Of a stretch of 64,000 nt of DNA, positions 56,053 through 63,890 are shown in pieces. Source of the stretch: JACCTH01 sp035253825 (GTDB lineage Bacteria > Actinomycetota > Acidimicrobiia > Spongiisociales > ZC4RG35); NCBI GenBank assembly GCA_035253825.1, contig DATFBM010000008.1, positions 35,373 to 99,372 on the forward strand. Direction: 5' to 3'. Numbering within the stretch: the first letter of the stretch is position 1; each line of letters starts with the position of its first letter. Below the pieces are notes generated by a model that was not told where the DNA came from, made no database searches, and was given only the letters and a program-made list of their open reading frames with translations. Both the position numbers and the translations under genes were made by a program.

Positions 56053-56897
56053 TCGACGCCGCTCAATGCTCCGGCGAGAGCTTCGACCGTGCTCGCATCG
56101 TGGGCGCCGGTGAGGCCAAGCACCACGACGTCGACCCCGGCATCGAACATGGTTGCCGCCCGTGCTGCCACCTCGGCCGGGTCGGGGTTGGGAGCGACCG
56201 ACAGGTGGCTCGAACAAGAAATCTCCCCGGGGTCGCGCCCGACGTCCTGGCAATGGCCCCATAGAACCTCGCGAAGGCGGAGCCACTCGCTCTTTTCATC
56301 CTCGATAAACAGAGCGTCCCACATAGAGGCAAAGCGGGCGGCGAGACGAAGGGTTCGCTTCTCGCCCCTACCGCCGATCACGATCGGAGGTCGAGGCTCC
56401 TGGACCGGCTTGGGCTCGTTGCGTGCGTTGCGGAGCTGAAAAAATCGACCGCTGAAGTTCGAGTTCTCTTCGGTCAGCAAGAGGTGAATGACCTCGGTGC
56501 CCTCCTCGAACCGCGTCATCCTCTCATCGACAGTGCCGAGTTGAAGCCCGTAGGCGTCGACCTCCAATTCATACCAGCCGGCGCCGAGGCCGAGCTCGAG
56601 ACGGCCGCCCGAGAGGATGTCGAGCGACGAGGCCATCGAGGCCAGCACTGCCGGGTGCCGGAAGTGCATGCCTGTGACCATGGTGCCCACCCGAATCCGG
56701 TTGGTGGCCTGCGCCAGGGCAGACAGGGTGACCCAGGCCTCAAGGCAGGCCCCGTCGGTGTCGCCTCGAATCGGGTAGAAGTGATCGAAGTTCCAGGCCG
56801 ATTCGAAAAGATCAATGCTGTCGGCCGCTTGCCACACCTCCAGCATCCGGTTCCAGGTGGTGTGGTGGGTTGGGGTCTTCACTGCAAAACGCGCCAT
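56049..56897 (-). CDS. LLM class (F420-dependent) oxidoreductase
   Basis: Bacterial-luciferase-fold TIM-barrel protein of 282 residues, of the type that uses coenzyme F420 or FMN in actinobacteria. It shows AWNFDHFYPIRG, LAQATNRIRVGTMVTGMHFR, the glycine-rich LDILSGGRLELGLGAGWYE (about residues 92-110) and PPIVIGGRGEKRTLRLAARF. ATG at 56897 has AAGGAGG upstream. It is the first of two coupled genes with the EamA transporter and is divergent from the ABC ATPase operon. Substrate unknown. Confidence 0.9.
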   Translation of the reverse strand: MARFAVKTPTHHTTWNRMLEVWQAADSIDLFESAWNFDHFYPIRGDTDGACLEAWVTLSALAQATNRIRVGTMVTGMHFRHPAVLASMASSLDILSGGRLELGLGAGWYELEVDAYGLQLGTVDERMTRFEEGTEVIHLLLTEENSNFSGRFFQLRNARNEPKPVQEPRPPIVIGGRGEKRTLRLAARFASMWDALFIEDEKSEWLRLREVLWGHCQDVGRDPGEISCSSHLSVAPNPDPAEVAARAATMFDAGVDVVVLGLTGAHDASTVEALAGALSGVD

Positions 56898-56966
56898 CTT
56901 CTATTCCGATCCTCCTTGGGCACGGCGGACCGGCGACAGTCGGCTTCTTTGCAGCCCGCGCGGCGA

Positions 56967-56975
56967 TGCTATATC
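56967..56975 (+). promoter_or_regulatory. Putative extended -10 of the dppD-like operon
   Basis: TGCTATATC resembles an extended -10 (TGnTATAAT). Transcription would begin near 56982, directly before the palindromic operator at 56986-57009, so a bound repressor would block it. Confidence 0.4.
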
Positions 56976-56985
56976 GTGCGAAGCC

Positions 56986-57009
56986 GGTTAAGCAATCGAT
57001 TGCCTAACC
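56986..57009. promoter_or_regulatory. Candidate LacI operator 1
   Basis: A 24-base palindrome with one mismatched pair, core GCAATCGATTGC (56992-57003), with flanks GGTTAA and CTAACC. It shares CAANCGNTTG with sites before the creatininase operon and before lacI. Confidence 0.6.
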
Positions 57010-57025
57010 CGCCGAGGAGGACCGG

Positions 57026-57073
57026 ATGACACCGCGGCTATCGACCGGATCAATGGAATACTGGTCGGCGTGA
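57026..57073 (+). CDS. 15-residue leader ORF upstream of the ABC ATPase gene
   Basis: ATG with GAGGAGG five bases upstream opens a 15-codon frame (MTPRLSTGSMEYWSA) whose TGA overlaps the GTG of the ABC ATPase gene. The ribosome site is better than any before the downstream GTG, so it probably acts as a coupling leader. A remnant of a lost permease gene is the alternative. Confidence 0.45.
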   Translation: MTPRLSTGSMEYWSA

Positions 57074-58341
57074 CCTGGGGTAGGCGACGCGCCAGCCGGG
57101 CAGCAGGCGCGGTGGGAAATATCACGTATGCCTCCGAAATCCCCGCCTCCCAGCAGTCTCGGGCCGGATCAGCGACTCCTTTGGTCGCCTCTGTCACCGA
57201 TCTAAAGGTCCATTTTCAGACCAAAGCCGGGATGGTGCATGCCGTCGACGGTGTGTCTTTCGAGATCCGCGACGGGGAGACACTGGGGTTGGTTGGGGAG
57301 ACGGGCTGTGGAAAGAGCGTCACCGCACGCTCGTTCATCCGTCTGGTTCCCACTCCCCCTGGGGTCTACGCCGGGGGCCAGGTTCTGTTTTGGTCGTCGG
57401 ACGCCCGGCGAGAGGGGAGAGGGCCGATTGATCTGCTGACGATCCCAGACGACGAGATGCTCGATATCCGCGGCGACCGGATCGCCATGATCTTCCAAGA
57501 TCCCGGCAAGGCACTCAACCCGGCGCTCTCGATTCGGAACCAGATCGCGGAGGTTTTTTACCAACATCGCTCTGAGGAGATCCTGCAGTCTCTCGGTCCG
57601 TGGGCCCCGCGCATGATTCGTCGGGCCGCGCGTCAGGAGGCAACCGGCTTCGAGAGACTTCTTCTGAACCTCCCTCCCTTTCGCGCCCGCGCCGAAAAGC
57701 TCAGGGAAAAGGTCGACCAGCTGGTGGGCAACGCGCTCAGTGAGGTTCAAATCCCGAATCCTCGCAAGATCATGGATAGCTACCCCCACGAGCTGTCTGG
57801 GGGCATGAAACAGCGGGTCCTCATTGCGCAGGCGCTGGCATGCAATCCCGACCTCCTCATTGCCGACGAGCCCACAACCGCTCTCGACGTCACGATTCAG
57901 GCCCGGATCCTCGAGCTGATCGCCGAATTGCAGGAACGACTCGAGACCTCAGTTCTTTACATCAGCCACGATCTGTCCCTGGTCAAGGAGATCTGTGATC
58001 GGGTGGCGGTGATGTACGCCGGTCGGATAGTGGAAACCGGTACCACCGACGAGGTCTTTAGCAATCCAAAGCATCCCTACACCCGGGGGCTGATGGCGGC
58101 GGTTCCATCGGCCGCCCATCGGCGAGGCGAGCTGGCCTCGATCGTCGGCAACGTCCCCGAGCTGCTCGATCCCGAGCCGTCCTGCCGCTTCAACACCAGG
58201 TGCCCCTACGCGGTGGAGATCTGTCGGACCGTCGATCCACGAACGATCCCGATCGGAGAGAGCCAGTCGGTCGCCTGCTTCGCATATGAGTCGGATGACT
58301 CCGACGTGCTCCTCCCCAGGCTGGAGGCCTGGGTGTCGTGA
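57070..58341 (+). CDS. Oligopeptide-type ABC transporter ATPase (DppD/OppD-like)
   Basis: A 423-residue ABC ATPase of the peptide/nickel uptake family. Walker A is GETGCGKSVTAR (about residues 77-88), signature LSGGMKQRVLIAQAL and Walker B LLIADEPTTALD (about 257-281). A C-terminal Cys block CRFNTRCPYAVEIC is that of OppD/DppD proteins. A 70-residue insertion between Walker A and the signature (DARREGRG onward) is longer than usual. It is coupled to a second ATPase gene. No permease or binding-protein gene is adjacent. GTG at 57070 overlaps the leader ORF stop. Confidence 0.9.
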   Translation: MTWGRRRASRAAGAVGNITYASEIPASQQSRAGSATPLVASVTDLKVHFQTKAGMVHAVDGVSFEIRDGETLGLVGETGCGKSVTARSFIRLVPTPPGVYAGGQVLFWSSDARREGRGPIDLLTIPDDEMLDIRGDRIAMIFQDPGKALNPALSIRNQIAEVFYQHRSEEILQSLGPWAPRMIRRAARQEATGFERLLLNLPPFRARAEKLREKVDQLVGNALSEVQIPNPRKIMDSYPHELSGGMKQRVLIAQALACNPDLLIADEPTTALDVTIQARILELIAELQERLETSVLYISHDLSLVKEICDRVAVMYAGRIVETGTTDEVFSNPKHPYTRGLMAAVPSAAHRRGELASIVGNVPELLDPEPSCRFNTRCPYAVEICRTVDPRTIPIGESQSVACFAYESDDSDVLLPRLEAWVS

Positions 58342-59696
58342 CCTCGCTCCGTGACGCCAAAGAAGAGCGCCAACCTTTGACGGCCTCCCGTTCTGTGATC
58401 TCACTCCGGGGAGTGGAGAAATACTTCCCGGTCAAGGAGGGCACCTTGCAGCGGGTAGTGGGTCACGTCAGGGCCGTCGACGGCGTGTCCTTCGACGTGC
58501 GTCCGGGGGAGACCGTCGGTCTTGTGGGCGAGTCCGGATGCGGCAAGACAACCCTGGGCCGTTGTATCAGCGGTCTCACGCAGGTGACGGGGGGCCGGAT
58601 CTATTTCCGGCTGTCTGATCAAGACGCCGCGCGGCTCGACGCCATCGAAGCCACCGATGCGCCCGATCGCACTCGTGAGCAAGTACGAGAGCTCAAGCGG
58701 ATCGAGGAGAACCACCGCATCGATCAGCTCGAAGGAAAGGCTTTCAAAACCTACCGCCGCAATTGCCAGGTGGTGTTCCAGGATTCGTACAGCTCGCTGA
58801 ACCCCCGACAACTTGTGAAAGATATCGTCGGGCGACCTTTGCGGGTGTGGAACGAGGCTTCGGGCCAGGAGCTCACCGAGCGGGTCGTCTCCCTTCTAGA
58901 GAGCGTGGGGTTGAGACGGCATCACATGTATCGCTTTCCACATCAATTCTCCGGTGGCCAGCGGCAGAGGATCTCGATCGCCCGCGCTCTGGCCCTCGAT
59001 CCGGAGTTCATCGTGCTGGACGAGCCCACCTCGGCACTAGACGTGTCGGTCCAGGCCCAGATCCTCAATCTCCTCTACGACCTCCAGCGCGACCGGGGCC
59101 TCACCTATCTCTTTATCAGCCACGACCTGGGAGTGGTTCGGCTGATGAGCGATCGCATCGCCGTTATGTATCTGGGAAAGGTCGCCGAGCAGGGAACCTC
59201 GACTGAGCTATTCGAGGATCCCCGCCATCCCTACACCGAGGCCCTCCTGGCTGCCAACCCCGACATCAACGCCAAAGAATCCACCATGAAGGGGCTGCGC
59301 GGACACGTGCCCGACCCAGCCAACCCGCCCGAGGGTTGTCGGTTCCACACCCGCTGCCCAGTGGTCACACCGGCGTGTGGTTGGGAGGTCGACGACGCCG
59401 TCTCTTGGCTTCATGATCACGAGGCTTTGGCAGAGGGCTTGGCGGCAGTGGAGCGGCGTTCGAAATTTGACGCCACCTTGGTTTTCCATACCGAGGAGCA
59501 GGCGGCCAGCGCGGTCGGCGCCTTTCAGCAGGGTGACGTGCATCCGTCGATGAGGGCCGCGCTCGAAGACATGTCGACTGACGGTCGCAAAGTCAGCATT
59601 CGGTTCTTGCCGGTTCCGCCCGTCGAGCTCGAGGAGATCGGCGATGGTCGCCTCACCGCCTGCATCCTCCACACCTCGCGCGGGACGCGGATCTAG
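58338..59696 (+). CDS. Oligopeptide-type ABC transporter ATPase (DppF/OppF-like) with C-terminal extension
   Basis: A 452-residue second ATPase. Walker A GESGCGKTTLGR (about residues 64-75), signature FSGGQRQRISIARAL and Walker B FIVLDEPTSALD (about 225-236) are intact, with the usual CRFHTRCPVVTPAC block near residue 335. About 100 residues follow it (EALAEGLAAVERRSKFDATL onward, ending SRGTRI), where relatives stop near 330-350. GTG at 58338 overlaps the first ATPase stop by four bases. With the DppD-like protein it should energise an import permease encoded elsewhere. Confidence 0.9.
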   Translation: MTSLRDAKEERQPLTASRSVISLRGVEKYFPVKEGTLQRVVGHVRAVDGVSFDVRPGETVGLVGESGCGKTTLGRCISGLTQVTGGRIYFRLSDQDAARLDAIEATDAPDRTREQVRELKRIEENHRIDQLEGKAFKTYRRNCQVVFQDSYSSLNPRQLVKDIVGRPLRVWNEASGQELTERVVSLLESVGLRRHHMYRFPHQFSGGQRQRISIARALALDPEFIVLDEPTSALDVSVQAQILNLLYDLQRDRGLTYLFISHDLGVVRLMSDRIAVMYLGKVAEQGTSTELFEDPRHPYTEALLAANPDINAKESTMKGLRGHVPDPANPPEGCRFHTRCPVVTPACGWEVDDAVSWLHDHEALAEGLAAVERRSKFDATLVFHTEEQAASAVGAFQQGDVHPSMRAALEDMSTDGRKVSIRFLPVPPVELEEIGDGRLTACILHTSRGTRI

Positions 59697-59698
59697 CT

Positions 59699-60439
59699 TC
59701 AGCCGAGGGCGGAGGAGATCAGGCGGATCGCGGCGATCGCAAGCAAAGTCAAAACCACCCGCTCGAACGTTTTCTGCTTGATCAGTCTTCCGATTCGAAT
59801 CCCCAGCACCGTCATGGCGGCAACCGGGAGGATGGCCCAAAGCGCCTGAGTCGTCCGTTCAGGGGTGAACGCCCCTAGCACGACGAGAGTCACCAGCTGG
59901 ACCAGGCCGAACACGGTGAAGGTGATGCTCATCATGTGGATGAATGAAGAGCGATTCAGCCGGATGCTGTGGAGAAAGGTCGCGATTAAGGGCCCGGCCG
60001 TGCCGGTGGCTCCGAGCAAACCGCCGCCCAGCAGGCCCATGGGAGCCGCCACCCGGCGGGCGGTTTTCCGATCGAGACCGAACTGGGGATCGGCCAGGTG
60101 CCGCCAGATATAGAAAGCGATCACGAGGGCGATCAGCATCGAGAGGATCCGATCGTCGATCTCGGTGAGGATCCAGGTGCCGGCGATGACGGCCACTGTC
60201 CCGACGGTGAGAAACGGAATCATCACGAAACCGGTACCCCTGGCTCCGGCTCGGTGCTCCCAGAGCAGCCATCCGTTGGAGACCATGTTCGCCAGCGAAA
60301 GAACGACCACGGCGTACTCGACGCTTGTGAAAGCGGCGATGAACGGCACTGCCACCAGAGGACCACCCATCCCGGCCACCCCTTTGACCACATAGGCCAC
60401 GGCGATTACCGCCAGAACGAGGGCGAACTCGATCGTCAT
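59699..60439 (-). CDS. TauE/SafE family sulfite/sulfonate or organic-anion exporter
   Basis: A 246-residue membrane protein with about eight helices of the TauE/SafE family, which transports sulfite, sulfoacetate or related anions. Family blocks are VKGVAGMGGPLVAVPFIAAF near the N-terminus and LLGGGLLGATGTAGPLIATF at the second repeat, each with a G-x-G-G-G-type turn. It is the last gene of the minus-strand operon, 7 bases after the SnoaL-like gene. Anion identity unknown. Confidence 0.9.
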   Translation of the reverse strand: MTIEFALVLAVIAVAYVVKGVAGMGGPLVAVPFIAAFTSVEYAVVVLSLANMVSNGWLLWEHRAGARGTGFVMIPFLTVGTVAVIAGTWILTEIDDRILSMLIALVIAFYIWRHLADPQFGLDRKTARRVAAPMGLLGGGLLGATGTAGPLIATFLHSIRLNRSSFIHMMSITFTVFGLVQLVTLVVLGAFTPERTTQALWAILPVAAMTVLGIRIGRLIKQKTFERVVLTLLAIAAIRLISSALG

Positions 60440-60446
60440 CGCTCGT

Positions 60447-60920
60447 CTAGGTAGTGAGATCGGGAGGATTGAGCGCCAGCGCTCTGAGCAGGCCGAGCTC
60501 GTCCCCGAAGTACCAGGCTTCGGCGATCAGCCCCTCCTTCACCCGCCAAAGACCAACCTCAATGACATCGATGTGACGACCAGTCTTTGGGATCCCATAG
60601 AGCGAGCCGGTATGCGTGCCAACCACCCGGAATATTCCCCAGACCTTGTCGTTCTTGGCCGTCAGATCGAGAAGGATGTTCTCTCGATCATGCATCGAAT
60701 TGTCGTCCATCCCTCCCGGTCCCCGGTGATCCCACAACTCACCGATGTGGGTGAACCCCGCCCGGTGCCTTTTGAAGTCAGGGGCGAGGAACGGGCCTCT
60801 TTCGGAAACCTTTGCAACTCGATAAGCGGCCACCACCGCAAGCGCCCTAGCCTCCTCCTCGGTACACGTGCACGCGGTCGACCCGAATAGAGAGATGTGA
60901 GGATGCTCGACCAGGGCCAC
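60447..60920 (-). CDS. SnoaL-like/ester cyclase family protein
   Basis: A 157-residue NTF2-like protein of the SnoaL/ester cyclase type. It carries H-rich entry residues (APDFKRHRAGFTHIGELWDH), the pair SLYGIPKTGRHIDVIEVGLW and the family ending LIAEAWYFGDELGLLRAL. GTG at 60920, two bases after the ADH stop, is the first family-like start; a longer frame overlaps ADH out of family. It may act on the same pathway as the flanking ADH and creatininase-like enzymes. Confidence 0.75.
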   Translation of the reverse strand: MALVEHPHISLFGSTACTCTEEEARALAVVAAYRVAKVSERGPFLAPDFKRHRAGFTHIGELWDHRGPGGMDDNSMHDRENILLDLTAKNDKVWGIFRVVGTHTGSLYGIPKTGRHIDVIEVGLWRVKEGLIAEAWYFGDELGLLRALALNPPDLTT

Positions 60921-60922
60921 CG

Positions 60923-61975
60923 TCAGATTTCCACGATGGGTCGGACCGCATCCCGCGATTCGAGGGCGGCTAGCGCTTTGCCCACCGCCTCCAGCGGATA
61001 CACCTGGGTGATGAGCGGGCTCACATCGACCTTTCCCGACCGGAGCAACGCGATCATCGCCGGATAGGCATTGGGACTCGAGCGGATTCCCATGACATCG
61101 ATCTCGTCGAGAGTCAGACGGTCGATGTCGATCTGCGCTGGTTTTGCCCCGGTTAGCCCAAGAACGGCCACCCGGCCGCCTCGTCGGAGTGCTCCGATCG
61201 CCTGGGCCGGCACCTTCGGGTTGCCGGTGCAATCGAAGACATAGTCCACGCCCCGACCGGCGGTGAGTCGCCTGACCGCAACCACGGGATCCTCTTTCTC
61301 GTAGTCGACGACCTCATCGCAGCCCATCTTGGCGGCCAGGTCGAGTCGGCTGCCCCGCCCCACCATGATGATCTGCGCCGCTCCCGAGGCCGAGGCGACT
61401 GCTGCAGTGAGCAGACCCAACAGTCCGGGACCGAACACCGCCACAGTCGATCCGGGGAGAAACTCCACTCGTCGTAGGGCGTGGACGCCGAGCGATCCCT
61501 GGTTGACCAAGGCGCCTTCCAGCGGGCCGACCGACTCAGGAAGCTTGTGCAGCATCTGCGCCGGCCGCACGGCGTACTCGGCCAGGGCACCCGGGGCGGT
61601 GTGGCCATAGAGCCGGTATCTGGGAGTGCCAGCTCTTTCGCACAGGTTGTACCGGCCGCGCCGGCACATCGGGCAGCGGCCGCAACCGACGTGGTTTTCC
61701 GCAACCACCTTGTCGCCGGGCTGGAGCTCGAGATCATCGAGTCCCTCTCCGAGGGCGACTACCTCACCCGACCATTCGTGACCAATTACGAAGGGAAGCT
61801 TCGGAGGCCAGCCGCGTTCCTGAAACGCACCCCGCACCATCTTGAGATCGGTCCCGCAGAGTCCGCACGCCCTGACCCGCAACAGCACCTCACCCGGGGC
61901 CGGGTCAGGAATATCCACCTGCTCGACCGCGAGATCGTTCCATGCTCGTAGGACTGCTGCCCGCATCGTTGTCAT
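60923..61975 (-). CDS. Zinc-dependent alcohol/polyol dehydrogenase
   Basis: Medium-chain dehydrogenase of 350 residues, the threonine/sorbitol dehydrogenase-like group. Catalytic zinc ligands are Cys in ACGLCGTDL (about residue 37) and the HEW block IGHEWSGEV; structural zinc comes from four cysteines in HVGCGRCPMCRRGRYNLC (about residues 94-111). The nucleotide-binding turn is VFGPGLLGLLTAAVA (about 176-190). The start ATG overlaps the creatininase stop by four bases, so it is coupled in the LacI-linked operon. Confidence 0.94.
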   Translation of the reverse strand: MTTMRAAVLRAWNDLAVEQVDIPDPAPGEVLLRVRACGLCGTDLKMVRGAFQERGWPPKLPFVIGHEWSGEVVALGEGLDDLELQPGDKVVAENHVGCGRCPMCRRGRYNLCERAGTPRYRLYGHTAPGALAEYAVRPAQMLHKLPESVGPLEGALVNQGSLGVHALRRVEFLPGSTVAVFGPGLLGLLTAAVASASGAAQIIMVGRGSRLDLAAKMGCDEVVDYEKEDPVVAVRRLTAGRGVDYVFDCTGNPKVPAQAIGALRRGGRVAVLGLTGAKPAQIDIDRLTLDEIDVMGIRSSPNAYPAMIALLRSGKVDVSPLITQVYPLEAVGKALAALESRDAVRPIVEI

Positions 61976-62760
61976 GGCACTGAAGGATGGTCGTTGTCGG
62001 GAGCTCTCCCCACCAGGCTCTTCCAGACGTCTTCCACTGCTCCGACGATGTGATCGGCGACCGCGTCGATGATCTCCCGGGAGCGCTCTTCCGTGACCGC
62101 GTCGGGAGTCCCGTACCAGCCGGTGGCGGCAACTTCCCGGAAGTCCTTCATGACCGGGAACACGTCGCGCCTTCGGAACATGGCGTGTCCCTCGCTCCCT
62201 AAGTCGACCAGGTCGCCTTCAGTGCGCTTGTCCAGTCGAACGAGGGAAGGGTCGTAGGCGAGGATCGCCGCTGCCTCCATCGATCCGGCATGGGTGAACT
62301 CCATCTCCTCCGGGAAAAGCCCGTTGGTGATGATGTGTGCCTCGACCACGATCACACGCACCGGCAATTCCGCCTGGACCTGATCGACCGCGATCCTGAT
62401 GGCGGACGTGTTGCCCTCATGCCAGTTGACCACGATTACCCGCTCCACCCCGGCCGCCGACAGACCCCGGCATACATCGAGCATGAGCGAACTCAGGGTC
62501 TCGGGACGGAGGGTTAGGGATCCCGCCCAGGGCATGTGATAGGGGGCGACACCGACGAGGGATAGCGGGAGGACCGGGGCTTCGAGGCGGTAACCCACCC
62601 GGAGGGCGATGGTGAGGGCGGCAAAGGCATCAGTGCCGAGGGGGAGATGAGCGCCGTGTTGCTCGACACTGCCGGTGACCAATAACGCCGTGCCCCTTCC
62701 GAGCGCCTTCTGGGCCTGGGGCTGGGTCATGTTGGCGAGGAGCATCTCGTCCAAGTCCAT
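61972..62760 (-). CDS. Creatininase family amidohydrolase
   Basis: A 262-residue protein of the creatininase family, binuclear metal enzymes that open cyclic amides such as creatinine or formamide-like intermediates. Visible metal-binding blocks are GSVEQHGAHLPLGTDAFAA (residues 32-50) with E, H and D ligands, VVNWHEGNTSAIRIA (about 110-124) and FTHAGSMEAAAIL (about 155-167). A GGCGGAGG ribosome site precedes the ATG. It heads the operon downstream of the second candidate operator. The substrate is unproven. Confidence 0.9.
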   Translation of the reverse strand: MDLDEMLLANMTQPQAQKALGRGTALLVTGSVEQHGAHLPLGTDAFAALTIALRVGYRLEAPVLPLSLVGVAPYHMPWAGSLTLRPETLSSLMLDVCRGLSAAGVERVIVVNWHEGNTSAIRIAVDQVQAELPVRVIVVEAHIITNGLFPEEMEFTHAGSMEAAAILAYDPSLVRLDKRTEGDLVDLGSEGHAMFRRRDVFPVMKDFREVAATGWYGTPDAVTEERSREIIDAVADHIVGAVEDVWKSLVGRAPDNDHPSVP

Positions 62761-62786
62761 CGGTTTCCTCCGCCATGCAGGCTGCG

Positions 62787-62796
62787 CAAACGGTTG
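62787..62796. promoter_or_regulatory. Candidate LacI operator 2
   Basis: CAAACGGTTG, a match to CAANCGNTTG, inside TGCGCAAACGGTTGTCC upstream of the creatininase operon. Between it and the lacI stop lies a small AACCC-TT-GGGTT hairpin (62811-62822). Confidence 0.55.
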
Positions 62797-62830
62797 TCCA
62801 ACCGGAGCCTAACCCTTGGGTTGGTGACAG

Positions 62831-63877
62831 TCAGCTGGGGACGGGTGCGGTAGAGCCTCTGACCACCAGTTGGGCAGACACCAGCTGGGTCTCAGGCGTT
62901 CGGCGGGGGTCGGCAATGGTTTCGAGGAGCAGGCGCGCGGTTCGTGCCCCGAGCTCGTATTGAGAGATCCGAATAGTGGTTAGGGGCGGCGAGAAGCGAT
63001 CGCTGTAGGGCATGTCGTTGAAGCCGACGACGGAGACATCATCAGGGCAATTCCGGCCGGTGGCGCGAATCGCATCGATGGCCCCCAAAGCCAGGCGATC
63101 GTTGGCGGCCAAAACCGCAGTGGTGTCGGGCCACTCGTCGAGCAGGGTGCCGGTGACTCGATACCCCTCTTCCTCAGTCTGACGATGAGTGAAGTGGTAG
63201 CCGCCTCTCAGGTCAGAGGCCCGTAGCGATTCTTCGAACGCCTCGAGCCGGTTGACGGTGGATGACACATCCTCGGGTCCACCGACGTGAACGATCCTGG
63301 TGTGACCGAGCGAGATGAGGTGTTCGACCGCCAGCCGGATACCACCGTGGTCATCGGGCAGGACTGCGCTGACCCCCAAGCCGATCGCCGCTCGGTTGAA
63401 CAGGACCACCGGGATCTCCTCTTCGATGATTCCCGCCAGGACGGCGTCATCCCCGCGGGCGACTCCGTACATCAAGCCCTCCGCCCGGACTCCAAGCATG
63501 GCGGAGACTTGAGATTGGGAGTGGGCGGGGTCGTCATCGGTGCTGGCCAAGATCAGCGAGTAGCCCTTCCCATAGAAGACGTCGCCCGCCCCCCGGGTAA
63601 TTTCCGCCTGGTACAGGTTGGCCACATCCGGGACCACCATTCCCACCACGAGTGTTCTGCCGGTCCGGAGAGCCCGGGCGATGGTGTTGCGCCGGTAGCC
63701 CAGCCGGCGGGCGACTTCCTTGATCCGCTCCTCTGTGTCGGCGGTGATACGACCTATTGCCGCCTGGTCGTTGAGGACCCGAGACACGGTCGAGACGTGA
63801 ACCCCGGCCTCCCGAGCCACGTCGCGCAGCGTGGCGGGCCTCGAGGCTCGAGTCTCGCTATTTCGGCTCGCGGTCAC
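62831..63877 (-). CDS. LacI family transcriptional regulator
   Basis: A 348-residue repressor-type regulator. The LacI helix-turn-helix occupies residues 15-60 (ATLRDVAREAGVHVSTVSRV, then the hinge helix GYRRNTIARALRTGRT), followed by a periplasmic-binding-protein-like effector domain (VGMVVPDVANLYQAEITRGA; AVLAANDRLALGAIDAI; VSVVGFNDMPYSDRFSPPLT). It sits beside the creatininase operon and near three candidate operators, one of them before its own start. The effector is unknown; a catabolite of the same substrate is the simplest guess. Confidence 0.94.
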   Translation of the reverse strand: MTASRNSETRASRPATLRDVAREAGVHVSTVSRVLNDQAAIGRITADTEERIKEVARRLGYRRNTIARALRTGRTLVVGMVVPDVANLYQAEITRGAGDVFYGKGYSLILASTDDDPAHSQSQVSAMLGVRAEGLMYGVARGDDAVLAGIIEEEIPVVLFNRAAIGLGVSAVLPDDHGGIRLAVEHLISLGHTRIVHVGGPEDVSSTVNRLEAFEESLRASDLRGGYHFTHRQTEEEGYRVTGTLLDEWPDTTAVLAANDRLALGAIDAIRATGRNCPDDVSVVGFNDMPYSDRFSPPLTTIRISQYELGARTARLLLETIADPRRTPETQLVSAQLVVRGSTAPVPS

Positions 63878-63890
63878 CAGGCGAGGGTAC

